Positions 1 through 8,044 of a stretch of 64,000 nucleotides of DNA are shown here, piece after piece (the first letter of the stretch is position 1; every line of letters begins with the position of its first letter). Below the pieces are notes generated by a model, which worked only from the letters and a program-made list of their open reading frames with translations, was not told the origin of the DNA and ran no database searches. The translations under genes and the position numbers were made by a program. The stretch is from Planctomycetota bacterium (lineage in GTDB: Bacteria > Planctomycetota > UBA8742 > UBA2392): positions 62,001 through 126,000 of the forward strand of contig JAHBXZ010000013.1 in assembly GCA_019636215.1 (NCBI GenBank). Reading direction: 5' to 3'.

Positions 1-466
1 CGTCGCGCGCGCCGGGTTGCTCGCCGCGGATGCCGAACATGGTCGGCAGGCTGGGCCCGTAAATGTCGGCATCCAGCAGGCCCACTTTGGCGCCGCTGGC
101 ACCCAGGCTGACGGCCAGGTTTGCCGCCACGGTGCTTTTGCCCACGCCGCCCTTGCCGCTGGCCACAAACACCACGTTGCGCACACCGGGTATCAGGTCA
201 ACGGCCGTTTTCTGCAGGCGCGCGGTGTTGGCCGTCATGTTGATCTTGACTTCGGCCACGCCCAGGCGGGTCTTGAGCGCGGCGGTTACGTCGCCCGCAA
301 TCTTTTCCTTCAGCGGGCAGGCCGGGGTGGTCAGTTCTACAGTGAGTTCAACGACACCGGGGCCGGTCTTGATGTCCTTGATCATGCCAAGGTCGACCAG
401 GTCCTTGTGCAGGTCCGGGTCTTGAACGCCCTTGAGGGCAGCTTTGACATCAGCTTCGGTATGCAT
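1..466 (-). CDS. apbC: Mrp/ApbC family Fe-S cluster carrier ATPase, N-terminal part (runs off the window)
   Basis: This is the first 155 codons of a P-loop ATPase of the Mrp/NBP35 family, which binds and delivers iron-sulfur clusters to apoproteins in the cytoplasm. Residues 1 to about 90 form the MIP18/DUF59-type domain (starting [11 protein letters not shown], with a [10 protein letters not shown] segment). This is followed by the deviant Walker A motif GKGGVGKST and the family segment [17 protein letters not shown]. The frame remains open to the left edge, so the C-terminal half with the CxxC cluster-binding motif is not visible. The ATG at 466 is chosen because the domain begins immediately after it; I see no good ribosome binding site. 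It lies downstream of rho on the same strand, separated by a heptanucleotide-repeat hairpin. Confidence 0.93.
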   Translation of the reverse strand, partial: MHTEADVKAALKGVQDPDLHKDLVDLGMIKDIKTGPGVVELTVELTTPACPLKEKIAGDVTAALKTRLGVAEVKINMTANTARLQKTAVDLIPGVRNVVFVASGKGGVGKSTVAANLAVSLGASGAKVGLLDADIYGPSLPTMFGIRGEQPGARD

Positions 467-526
467 GGCGTTGCAGAGTAGGAACAAGACCGCCGGTGTC
501 CACTATTCCAGCGCCGCAGGAATTAC

Positions 527-600
<74 letters not shown>

Positions 601-604
601 GCAG

Positions 605-2266
605 TTACCCGATGTTCATCGTCAGCAGGAACTCCGCGTTGTGCTGGGTCTTCTTGAGCTTGTCCTTCAACAGTTCCATGGCCTCGATCGGGTTCATGTC
701 GTTCAGAATGCGGCGCAGCACCCACATGCGCTTCTGTTCGTCGGGGTCCAGCAACAGCTCTTCCTTTCGGGTGCCGCTGCGGGTGACGTCGATTGCCGGG
801 TAGGTGCGGCGGTCGGCCAGGCGGCGGTCCAGGTGCAGCTCAGCGTTGCCGGTGCCCTTGAACTCTTCAAAGATCACTTCGTCCATGCGCGAGCCGGTGT
901 CAATCAGCGCTGTCGCGATGATCGTCAGGCTGCCGCCTTCTTCAATGTTGCGCGCGGCACCAAAGAAGCGCTTGGGGCGCTGCAGTGCGCTGGCGTCTAC
1001 GCCGCCGGTCAGGATCTTGCCGCTGTGGGGCTGTTCGGCGTTGTAGGCGCGGCCCAGGCGGGTCACGCTGTCCAGCAGGATCACCACGTCGGTCTTGTGC
1101 TCGACCAGGCGCTTGGCCTTGTTGAGCACCATTTCCGTGACCTGCACGTGGCGCGAAGTGGCTTCGTCAAAGGTGCTGGCCACGACTTCGGCATCGACGG
1201 TGCGCTCCATGTCCGTCACTTCTTCGGGGCGTTCGTCGATCAGCAGCACGATCACGTAGATTTTGGGGTGATTGGCGCGGATGGCGTTGGCGATCTTCTG
1301 CAGAATGACAGTCTTGCCGGTGCGCGGCGGGGCCACAATCAGGCAGCGCTGGCCCATGCCGATGGGCGTGACAAGGTCCACCACGCGCAGGTTCAGGTCG
1401 TTCTTGACCTCCAGGAAGATGCGGCGGTTGGGGTACAGGGGCGTCAGTTCGTCAAAGGGCACGATTTCGGTCAGCTTGTGCGGGTCGTGGCCGTTGACGG
1501 CCTCGACCTTCAGCAGCGCGAAGTAGCGTTCGTTGTCTTTGGGCGAACGGATGGTGCCCGAGACAATGTGGCCCGACTTCAGGCCGAAACGCCGGATCTG
1601 GCTGGGGCTGACGTAAATGTCGTCGGGGCTGGGCAGATAGTTGTAATCCGGGCTGCGCAGAAAGCCGAAGCCTTCGCCCAGCACTTCCAGCACACCCTCG
1701 CCGAAGATCATCGCGCCTCGGTTGGTGTGGTCCTTCAGCAGCTGGAAGATCAGGTCCTGCTTCTTAAGGCCGCCGACGTCCTGGATGCCAAGCTCGCGCA
1801 CCTGGCGCTGCAGCTTGTCCATGGTGGTCTGCTGCAGGTCGTTCAGCTTGATGGTCTGCACCGGGCCGGTTGGACGCGGCACCTGGGGCTGCTGGGCTGT
1901 GCTGGTTTCGGTGGCGTCAATGTCTTCGTTGGGCGGCGCCATCGGCTTTGCGGCCGGGGGCGGCGGAAGTTCGTTGTAGTCCGTGACGGTGGTGCTGGCC
2001 ACGTCGCTGGTCATACGGTCGGCCGCGGCCTGCTGGCGGGCGGCTTCGGCCTGCATGCGGGCGGCTTCGCGTTCTTCGTCGCGTTCGCGGCGCACTTCCA
2101 TGCGCGCCAGTTCAGCCTGCTGGCTGGCGACTTCGTACAACGGGTCGCTCTTGTCCTTGCGGGGGCCCTTGCCACCGCCGCCACCGCCGCCGCGACGGGG
2201 GCCGCGCCCGCGACCGCGATGCTTGCTGCGATGGTTGTTGTTGCCGTTGCTGTTGCCTTCGTTCAT
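605..2266 (-). CDS. rho: Transcription termination factor Rho
   Basis: Rho is a hexameric RNA-dependent ATPase that pulls nascent RNA out of elongating RNA polymerase and ends transcription. The 553-residue protein is longer than the 419-residue E. coli form. The extra length is an N-terminal extension of about 130 residues, rich in Gly, Arg and Lys near the start (an [10 protein letters not shown] segment) and acidic/Ala-rich afterwards, typical of high-GC phyla. The Rho N-terminal domain ([20 protein letters not shown]), cold-shock-like RNA-binding domain ([20 protein letters not shown]), Walker A (APPRTGKT), Walker B region ([11 protein letters not shown]) and the [20 protein letters not shown] segment are intact. 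An upstream in-frame ATG exists at 2335, but the ATG at 2266 follows a GAGG ribosome binding site at good spacing and is preferred. The gene probably follows coaE in a leftward series. Confidence 0.97.
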   Translation of the reverse strand: MNEGNSNGNNNHRSKHRGRGRGPRRGGGGGGGKGPRKDKSDPLYEVASQQAELARMEVRRERDEEREAARMQAEAARQQAAADRMTSDVASTTVTDYNELPPPPAAKPMAPPNEDIDATETSTAQQPQVPRPTGPVQTIKLNDLQQTTMDKLQRQVRELGIQDVGGLKKQDLIFQLLKDHTNRGAMIFGEGVLEVLGEGFGFLRSPDYNYLPSPDDIYVSPSQIRRFGLKSGHIVSGTIRSPKDNERYFALLKVEAVNGHDPHKLTEIVPFDELTPLYPNRRIFLEVKNDLNLRVVDLVTPIGMGQRCLIVAPPRTGKTVILQKIANAIRANHPKIYVIVLLIDERPEEVTDMERTVDAEVVASTFDEATSRHVQVTEMVLNKAKRLVEHKTDVVILLDSVTRLGRAYNAEQPHSGKILTGGVDASALQRPKRFFGAARNIEEGGSLTIIATALIDTGSRMDEVIFEEFKGTGNAELHLDRRLADRRTYPAIDVTRSGTRKEELLLDPDEQKRMWVLRRILNDMNPIEAMELLKDKLKKTQHNAEFLLTMNIG

Positions 2267-2346
2267 GATTGCCTCGTGATCGGCTTGCGCCGCTGGTTTC
2301 GCGCCGGGCCGCCCCTGATGGGCCTGCCCTGACAAGCGCTGTGTTG

Positions 2347-2470
2347 GGCAGGCACCCTGCCTGCCAGTCTTGGCACGGGCGCCTTGCCCGTTGCCACTGG
2401 TTGTTCCTGTTCGCGGGCGTTGGCCCGTGGTTCCTTGTACGACCCGTCGCTTACGCTCGGGGCTCCTGTT
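2347..2470. repeat. Cluster of REP-like palindromes between coaE and rho
   Basis: The gap holds consecutive short perfect palindromes with different cores: a GGCAGG/CCTGCC hairpin at 2347-2365, a GGCACGGGC/GCCCGT hairpin at 2372-2395, a CGCGGGC/GCCCG hairpin near 2411-2429 and a CGCTTACGCTCGGGG type element near 2448-2465. Similar palindromes flank the REP-type transposase at 16496-16942 and fill the gaps at 59836-59950 and 4440-4940. Confidence 0.7.
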
Positions 2471-2474
2471 TTCC

Positions 2475-3068
2475 TCACCCCAGATACTCGTCCCACAGGC
2501 GCTGCACTTGCTGCTTTGTGGCTTCTTCGGTGCCGCCGTTGTCGATCATTGCATCGGCCAGCGCACGTTTTGTGTCCAGGCTCAACTGGTGCTGCTGGCG
2601 CTTCTGCAACTCGCCGCGCTTCCAGCCGCGCTTTGCCTCGGCGCGCCTTTCGCGTTCTTCTTCGGGGCAGGCCACGTACACCAGCACGTCGTACTTGCCC
2701 TCGTAGGCCTTGCTTTCCAGCAGCAGGCTGACGTCCAGCACCACGGCCTTGGCGTCGCTTTGCAGCGCCGCATCCAGCCTGGCCTGCGTGCGCGCCCGGA
2801 TTCGCGGGTGCGTGATGGCGTTGAGCCTTTCCAGCTTTGCCGCATCGCCAAACACCGCCGCGCCCAGCTTGGCCCGGTCTACGCTGCCGTCGGCGGCAAA
2901 CACGTCGCCGAAGGCCTGCCGGATTTCCTGCCGCACCTGCGCGTCCTTCAGCACCTCGTGCCCTTCGGCGTCGGCGTCAACCACGACCGCGCCAAGTGCT
3001 TCAAAGGCCCGGGCCACGGTGGACTTGCCGCTTGCCACTCCGCCAACCAGTGCAAACACGCGGGTCAA
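2475..3068 (-). CDS. coaE: Dephospho-CoA kinase
   Basis: This enzyme catalyses the last step of coenzyme A synthesis, ATP-dependent phosphorylation of the 3'-hydroxyl of dephospho-CoA, in the cytoplasm. The 197-residue length is normal for CoaE. The P-loop GGVASGKST lies at residues 9-17, the conserved [10 protein letters not shown] segment follows near residue 32, and the lid/adenine region contains ITHPRIR and [10 protein letters not shown]. The C-terminal half has the QKRQQHQLS region typical of the family. The ATG at 3068 places the P-loop at the usual distance from the N-terminus. It is flanked by repeat-filled gaps on both sides, so co-transcription with rho is possible but not demonstrated. 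Confidence 0.96.
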   Translation of the reverse strand: MTRVFALVGGVASGKSTVARAFEALGAVVVDADAEGHEVLKDAQVRQEIRQAFGDVFAADGSVDRAKLGAAVFGDAAKLERLNAITHPRIRARTQARLDAALQSDAKAVVLDVSLLLESKAYEGKYDVLVYVACPEEERERRAEAKRGWKRGELQKRQQHQLSLDTKRALADAMIDNGGTEEATKQQVQRLWDEYLG

Positions 3069-3093
3069 AGCGCGCCCCGTGGGCGCTCAATGG

Positions 3094-3213
3094 GCAATGA
3101 GCAATGAGCAATGAGCAATGGCCATTGGGCCAGGGCGCAAAATGCCGGCCTGCCCGCCTCCTGCTTTGCTGCTATCTGTTCATTGTTCATTGTTCATTGT
3201 TACTTGTTCATTG
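3094..3213. repeat. Heptanucleotide-repeat hairpin, GCAATGA word
   Basis: Four 7-base units (GCAATGA three times, then GCAATGG) occupy 3094-3121. Five reverse-complement units of the TTCATTG type (one degenerate) occupy 3179-3213. A 57-base spacer separates the arms. The architecture matches the GTGTCTG elements elsewhere in the window but uses a different heptamer. It fills the gap between the lipoprotein gene and coaE. Confidence 0.88.
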
Positions 3214-3217
3214 CCGT

Positions 3218-4954
3218 TCACTTGCCCATCGTCCCTACGTTCCAGCCCTCAAGCACCTTCAGCGGTTCGCCCCTGGTCTCGGTGCCGGTGGCACCGGCGA
3301 TCAATGCCAGCGCCTTGTCACGGGCGGCCCGGCGGGATTGTCCGTCTGCAAGGCTGCGGCTGACAACCTCGATCGTGAGCAGTTCGCTGCCAACGGCGAT
3401 CACACCAACAAGCTGTTGTTCGGCGGCGGTCTCGGAATAATCCCAGACCACGGCGTCTACCTTTGTGCCCTCAGGCCGGCGGCCAACGCCGAAGCCTTTG
3501 GGGTTCTTGCCTGTGCGGCGCGAGAAGGTGGCGTCATTGCGGACACGAACACGCAAGTCGCCCGGGGCATCGTCTTCTTTGAGCCTGCGGATCAGCAACC
3601 AGGGTTTGGTGCCCTCGCCATCAACCTGAATCGTGGAATCGCCCCCGGTTTTGCGGGCGATGTGGCCTTGGTTCAGTGGAAGGTTGAGGGTGCCCCCGGG
3701 GAAAACCAGCTTCCCCTGCTTCAACTCGTCAAGCGAGCTGGAGCACTTATGCTTCGGCAGGCCCTCTAATGCAAGCTCGCGCTTGATGGAAATGCTCTCG
3801 GCGACCGTTCTTGCGGCCTTGGCGGCATCAGGTCCCCCGATGACTTCCACGAAAACGCGAAGCTCTGCAGATTTGCCCTTGAGGGCCTTCTCAGCGTATG
3901 CGGCTTTGGTTCCGCCGTTTGGCGGCGTGAACAGTGTCGCGACGCCATCTGACTCCGCCATGGCCAAGATTCCACCGCTACCGTCGTCAAACCCATCCTT
4001 GAAGGGACTCGCAACACGTGCGTTGGCCAGTGCCTGCAGCGCATTTCCCGACGGCTTGTCAGCGCGCGCTAGAGCCAGACTGATGTTTTTAGTCCCGGCC
4101 AACTCCATCGCCATCAACTCGGTGCCGTACCAGTCCACGGGCCAGAGTTTGCTGCCCTGGGGCAGCTTGAACTCCAGCAACACCCGCTCGTCCGGCGTTT
4201 CCAGCGGTGCCACGCGCAGGCGGCGTTTCTGGTCGCTGTCCAGGCCGGTGTAGAATTCCGGGTACTCGTTCTGGTCGTTGGGTACGAAGCTCAGCCATTC
4301 AATGCCGGCCTGGGTGCCGATGTCCAGGAAATCGCTTTGGGCCTCGCTGGGACGAATGATGTCGGGCTTGATATCAATCTCGCCATTGGTCTTCGGCGGC
4401 TGGTTGCAGGCGGCCAGTAGCAAGATTGCCAGCACACCCAGTAGGGTTTGTGTCGCCCCTCCGGGGCTAGTTCTGGTGGGGGACGCAATCCCCGGGCTTA
4501 CGCCCGGGGCTAATCTCTGACGCCCCCTGCGGGGGCTCAACGGCAGCGTGTTCCGGTTGGACTCTGTGTTCAAGTTCTGACGCCCCCTGCGGGGGCTCAA
4601 CGGCAGGGTGTTCGGGTTGGACTGAGTGTTCAAGTTCTGGCGCCCCCTGTGGGGGCTCAACGGCAGGGTGTCCGGGTTGGACTTTGTGTTCAAGTTCTGA
4701 CGCCCCCTGCGGGGGCTCAACGGCAGGGTGTTCGGGTTGGACTGAGTGTTCAAGTTCTGGCGCCCCCTGCGGGGGCTCGCGAGACATGCGTATGAATCTG
4801 GGGTTCCCGATGTCATTAGCGCTGCAGTGTTTTTTCGCCCGGAGGGCGACCGACCGTAGCCGGGGGCGTAAGCCACCGGAAACACCGCCCCAAGGGCGTC
4901 AGAGCCCCGCAGGGGCGACACAACATGACTGCTGTTTGAATCCCGTTTATTCAT
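3218..4954 (-). CDS. Putative lipoprotein of unknown function with repeat-invaded N-terminal region
   Basis: I do not recognise the mature protein. The conserved-looking part starts near 4450 with a lipoprotein signal core (TLLGVLAILLLAACNQ; lipobox Cys codon at 4406-4408) followed by about 390 hydrophilic residues without a familiar motif. No ATG, GTG or TTG directly precedes the signal core in frame. The open frame runs upstream through a 60-base tandem repeat and further REP-like palindromes to an ATG at 4954, which overlaps the polA stop codon by four bases (ATGA). That coupling suggests this is the ancestral start and that repeats have inserted in frame between start codon and signal sequence. 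With this start the signal core would lie near residue 180, so export may be impaired, or a non-standard start may be used. The coding call is firm for 3218-4450 and weak for the rest. Confidence 0.6.
   Translation of the reverse strand: MNKRDSNSSHVVSPLRGSDALGAVFPVAYAPGYGRSPSGRKNTAALMTSGTPDSYACLASPRRGRQNLNTQSNPNTLPLSPRRGRQNLNTKSNPDTLPLSPHRGRQNLNTQSNPNTLPLSPRRGRQNLNTESNRNTLPLSPRRGRQRLAPGVSPGIASPTRTSPGGATQTLLGVLAILLLAACNQPPKTNGEIDIKPDIIRPSEAQSDFLDIGTQAGIEWLSFVPNDQNEYPEFYTGLDSDQKRRLRVAPLETPDERVLLEFKLPQGSKLWPVDWYGTELMAMELAGTKNISLALARADKPSGNALQALANARVASPFKDGFDDGSGGILAMAESDGVATLFTPPNGGTKAAYAEKALKGKSAELRVFVEVIGGPDAAKAARTVAESISIKRELALEGLPKHKCSSSLDELKQGKLVFPGGTLNLPLNQGHIARKTGGDSTIQVDGEGTKPWLLIRRLKEDDAPGDLRVRVRNDATFSRRTGKNPKGFGVGRRPEGTKVDAVVWDYSETAAEQQLVGVIAVGSELLTIEVVSRSLADGQSRRAARDKALALIAGATGTETRGEPLKVLEGWNVGTMGK
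4442..4938. repeat. Repeat tract: 60-base tandem repeat flanked by REP-like palindromes
   Basis: The core is an exact 60-base period from about 4516 to 4779: four full copies and a partial fifth, each containing a CCCCC/GGGGG hairpin and a TTCAAG junction. Copies differ at a few bases, including the hairpin loop of the third copy. On both sides lie single palindromes of the REP-like type (for example CCCCGGGC/GCCCGGGG at 4490-4509 and GCCCGGAGGGC near 4838). In the leftward frame each copy encodes a 20-residue unit of the type SPRRGRQNLNTQSNPNTLPL. The tract lies inside the 5' end of the lipoprotein gene. Confidence 0.93.
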
Positions 4955-7722
4955 TTCGCATCCAACCAATTGTCGCCGATGCCGGCGTCTACGGTTAGCG
5001 GTACCTTCAACTTCATTGCCCCGCCCATCACCTTCTGCACGAACTCGGCGCAGGCCTTGGCTTCACTTTCTGGGGCCTCAAACACCAGTTCGTCGTGCAC
5101 CTGCAAAAGCATGCGGTAGTTCAGGCCCTTCTTTTCAATCTCGGCGTCGGCGTTGAGCATTGCCTGCTTGATCAGGTCCGCGGCCGTGCCCTGCAGCACG
5201 GTGTTGAAGGCCTGGCGTTCGGCCTGACGCTTCAGCATCACGTTGCGGCTGTTGATTTCGGGCAGATAGCGTTTGCGGCCCAGCAGCGTAGTCACAAAGC
5301 CCTGCTTGACGCATTGGGCCAGCACTTCGTCGCGCAGTGCCTTCACCCGCGGGTGACCGGCAAAGTAGTTGTCGATGTAGCTTTGTGCTTCGGCGCGCGT
5401 GATGCCCAGCCCCTGCGACAGGCCTTGGGCGCCCTGGCCGTAGAGTACGGCGTAATTGACGGTTTTAGCGGCGTTGCGTTGTTCTTTGGTGACGTCCTCT
5501 TCGGTCACGTTGAACACACTGGCGGCCGTGGTGACGTGAATGTCGACGCCCTTCTTGAAGGACTCGATCATGTGTTTTTCGTCGGCAATGTGGGCCAGTA
5601 CACGCAGTTCAATCTGGCTGTAGTCGGCGCTGATCAGCTTCATGCCCTTGGCGGCGATAAACGCCCGGCGCAGCTTGCGGCCGTTTTCGGTGCGCACAGG
5701 GATGTTCTGCAAATTCGGGTCTTTGCTGCTCAGGCGGCCCGTGGCGACAGTCTGGCGATAGCTGGTGTGCACGCGGTCGTCTTCGTCGGCCATTTCTTGC
5801 AGCTGGTCAATGTATGTGGACTTCAGTTTGCTCAGGTGCCGCCATTCCAGCACCTTGGCAGGCAGTTCGTGCAGCGGTGCCAGGGCTTCCAGGGCGTCGA
5901 TGTCGGTGCTGCGGCCGGTGCCCTTGGCGGTTTTGCCCTGTTCTGGCAGCTTGAGTTCGTCGTACAGGATCTCGCCCAGTTGCTTGGGCGAGCCGATGTT
6001 GAACTCGCGTTTGGCCAACTGGTGGCACTCTTTCTCAAGGGCCGCGATGTTCTTGCTGAACTCGGCGTCGAGCTTTTTCAGGTACGGGCGATCCACCTTG
6101 ATGCCGCGGTGCTCCATGCGCGCCAGTACTTCGACCAGCGGCATTTCAAGGTCGCGGGCCAGTACGTCCAGCTCCAGGTTCTTCAATTCAGGCGCGAACT
6201 TGGCGCTGACTTGCAACGCAAAATCGGCGTACTGGGCGGCGTAGGCGCAAACTGCCTTGGGGTCGGCCTTGGTCAGGGCCGGGCGGGTCTTGGGGTCGCC
6301 GAACAGCTGGTCCCAGTTGTAGGTGTCGTGGCCCAGATATTCGCGTGACAGGCTGGCCAGCTTGGCGTCTTCGCGCGAGCCATCCAGCATGAACGCGTCC
6401 ACCTTGGTGTCGCTTTCAATGCCATGCAGGGTGATGTCTTTGTGCAACAGGGCGCGGGCGTCGGCCTTGAGGTCGTGGCCGATCTTGCCCTGTTTGGGGT
6501 TCTCCAGGATCGGCTTGAGCCCGGCCAGCGCGTCGGCGGAAACAGGCACGTAGCAGGCCTCGCCGGGCTTCAGCGCAAAGGCGATGCCCGCCAGGGCATC
6601 GGGCGTTTCAGCGGCGCAATGCATGGCAAAGGACTTGGATTTGGAGAGCTTGCCCAGCCAGTCTTTGAGCAGTTTCGGTGAATCGACAAGCACATAATCG
6701 GTTTGCGGCGGTGGCGCGGCCGGCGCGCCAAACATGCTGGCTTGCTTGCCGGAGGGTTTGGATTTGGATCGTGATTCAACAGCACCGCGCGCTTGCGCTT
6801 GCGGCTCCTGTTCGTCGGCACTGTTGCTGCCGACTGCCGACTCCTGACTGCTGACTGCTGCACCCTCGTCGTCCCAGCCCAGGTCCTTGATGACGCTCTT
6901 GAAGTTGAGCTCGGTCAGCAGCGGCAGCAGCTTGTCTTTTTCGGGCTGGCGCAGGCGCGCGCTGTCGAGGTCAAACTCGATCGGCACGTCCGTGCGCATG
7001 GTGACCAGCTTTTTGGAAAGCTCGGCCTCGGGCTTGAACGCAATCAGGTTCTCGCGGCGCTTGGGCTGCTTGATTTCTTCGGCATGCTTCAGGACGTTTT
7101 CCAGTGAGCCGTATTCCTGCAGCAGCTCGGCGGCCGTCTTGGGCCCGATGCCCTTGGCACCGGGGATGTTGTCCACGCTGTCGCCGGCCAGCGCCTGCAG
7201 GTCAATGTACTGCTCGGTGGTCAGGCCGAACTCTTCTTTCAATTCTTTGGGGCCGTAGGTGCTGTCGTCATCGGCGTTCAACAGCAGCAAGTCGTCTTCC
7301 ACAAGCTGCTTCAGGTCCTTGTCGCGGCTTATCATGCGCACCGACAGGCCCTTCTTGATGCCGCGCTTGGCCAGGGTGGCAATCACGTCATCGGCCTCAA
7401 AACCCGGCACCATGGCGATGGGGATACCGAAGGCTTTGACCATGGCCTCGATCTTGGGCATCTGGTCGCGCAGGTCTTCGGGCATTTCGTCGCGATTGGC
7501 CTTGTATTGCGGGTAGATCTCGTCGCGGAAGGTCGGGCCGCGCGGGTCAAGTGTGCAGATCAGGTACTCAGGTTTGTGCGCCTTGATCAGCTTCTGCAGC
7601 ATGCGTGTAAAGATGTACACCGCGCCCACAGGGATGCCGCGCACGGAACGACGCCCGGCAGGGCTGTAATAGGCCCGGAAAATCTGGCTGTGGCCGTCAA
7701 TGATGTAAAGGCGATCCGGCAT
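4951..7722 (-). CDS. polA: DNA polymerase I
   Basis: PolA removes RNA primers and fills gaps in Okazaki-fragment processing and excision repair. The 923 residues comprise a 5' nuclease domain (about 1-285; GFEADDVIATLAKR, GDSVDNIPGAKGIGPKTA), a low-complexity linker (about 287-320), a 3'-5' exonuclease-like domain (about 330-525) and the polymerase domain (about 560-923). Polymerase motifs A (DYSQIELRVLAHI), B (RNAAKTVNYAVLYG) and C (QVHDELVFEA) are intact. In the exonuclease domain, the first metal-binding motif (DTE in E. coli) reads HCA, so proofreading is probably lost, although later Asp residues remain. Motif B has Tyr where E. coli has Phe762. The linker is partly made of dispersed repeat sequence. 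The ATG at 7722 begins the canonical MPDRLYIIDG; 32 upstream in-frame residues are unlike the family. Confidence 0.97.
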   Translation of the reverse strand: MPDRLYIIDGHSQIFRAYYSPAGRRSVRGIPVGAVYIFTRMLQKLIKAHKPEYLICTLDPRGPTFRDEIYPQYKANRDEMPEDLRDQMPKIEAMVKAFGIPIAMVPGFEADDVIATLAKRGIKKGLSVRMISRDKDLKQLVEDDLLLLNADDDSTYGPKELKEEFGLTTEQYIDLQALAGDSVDNIPGAKGIGPKTAAELLQEYGSLENVLKHAEEIKQPKRRENLIAFKPEAELSKKLVTMRTDVPIEFDLDSARLRQPEKDKLLPLLTELNFKSVIKDLGWDDEGAAVSSQESAVGSNSADEQEPQAQARGAVESRSKSKPSGKQASMFGAPAAPPPQTDYVLVDSPKLLKDWLGKLSKSKSFAMHCAAETPDALAGIAFALKPGEACYVPVSADALAGLKPILENPKQGKIGHDLKADARALLHKDITLHGIESDTKVDAFMLDGSREDAKLASLSREYLGHDTYNWDQLFGDPKTRPALTKADPKAVCAYAAQYADFALQVSAKFAPELKNLELDVLARDLEMPLVEVLARMEHRGIKVDRPYLKKLDAEFSKNIAALEKECHQLAKREFNIGSPKQLGEILYDELKLPEQGKTAKGTGRSTDIDALEALAPLHELPAKVLEWRHLSKLKSTYIDQLQEMADEDDRVHTSYRQTVATGRLSSKDPNLQNIPVRTENGRKLRRAFIAAKGMKLISADYSQIELRVLAHIADEKHMIESFKKGVDIHVTTAASVFNVTEEDVTKEQRNAAKTVNYAVLYGQGAQGLSQGLGITRAEAQSYIDNYFAGHPRVKALRDEVLAQCVKQGFVTTLLGRKRYLPEINSRNVMLKRQAERQAFNTVLQGTAADLIKQAMLNADAEIEKKGLNYRMLLQVHDELVFEAPESEAKACAEFVQKVMGGAMKLKVPLTVDAGIGDNWLDAK
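6781..6863. repeat. Dispersed repeats inside the polA linker
   Basis: Positions 6781-6810 match, on the minus strand and with one mismatch over 28 bases, the intergenic repeat at 16287-16316. Directly adjacent, 6813-6861 is a heptanucleotide array on the plus strand (TGCCGAC, TGCCGAC, TCCTGAC, TGCTGAC type units) with an inverted GTCGGCA unit, the same architecture as the intergenic heptad hairpins. Both are in frame and encode the Ser/Gln/Ala-rich linker between the two nuclease domains. Confidence 0.75.
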
Positions 7723-7893
7723 GAAGTGAACGAAGCGTGCGGCCCAGGCCCGGGCGGCAGAATCAGATTGCAACAGCAAGGCGCCACGGTGGGGCAGGGC
7801 GCAGACACGAAATGACAAGGGTAACGGGCAGGGCCGTGCAGGCCTGACAGCGGCAATTGGGCTTCACCCGCGGAAGACATAGCTTGCGTTTGG

Positions 7894-7909
7894 TGACACA
7901 AGGGTGTCA
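7894..7909. promoter_or_regulatory. Palindromic operator-like site in the polA / BRCT-like gene intergenic region
   Basis: The 322-base gap between the divergent polA start (7722) and the membrane-protein start (8045) must hold both promoters. The clearest structure is a perfect dyad, TGACAC-AAGG-GTGTCA, at 7894-7909. Read leftward it includes a TTGACA hexamer, a possible -35 element for polA. I find no well-spaced -10, so the promoter call is weak. The rest of the gap shows only GC-rich runs near 7931-7975. Confidence 0.4.
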
Positions 7910-8044
7910 AGGATTTTATCCGCCTCGGCTTGCCCCCCGGGGGTCGGCTGATTATCCTCGGGCCCGAAACACCCCCCTGAATGCACAAGGAAATGCCACC
8001 CGGGCCCGGCCCGGACGATTGTGCATCCGCACTGGAGTTCCCAG

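Noticed and set aside
4516..4779. Possible CRISPR array
   Set aside because: The 60-base units are contiguous near-identical copies without distinct spacers, and no cas gene is present.
7723..7818. polA start at 7818 with a 32-residue extension
   Set aside because: PolA proteins start directly with the 5' nuclease strand found at 7722; the extension is unlike the family.
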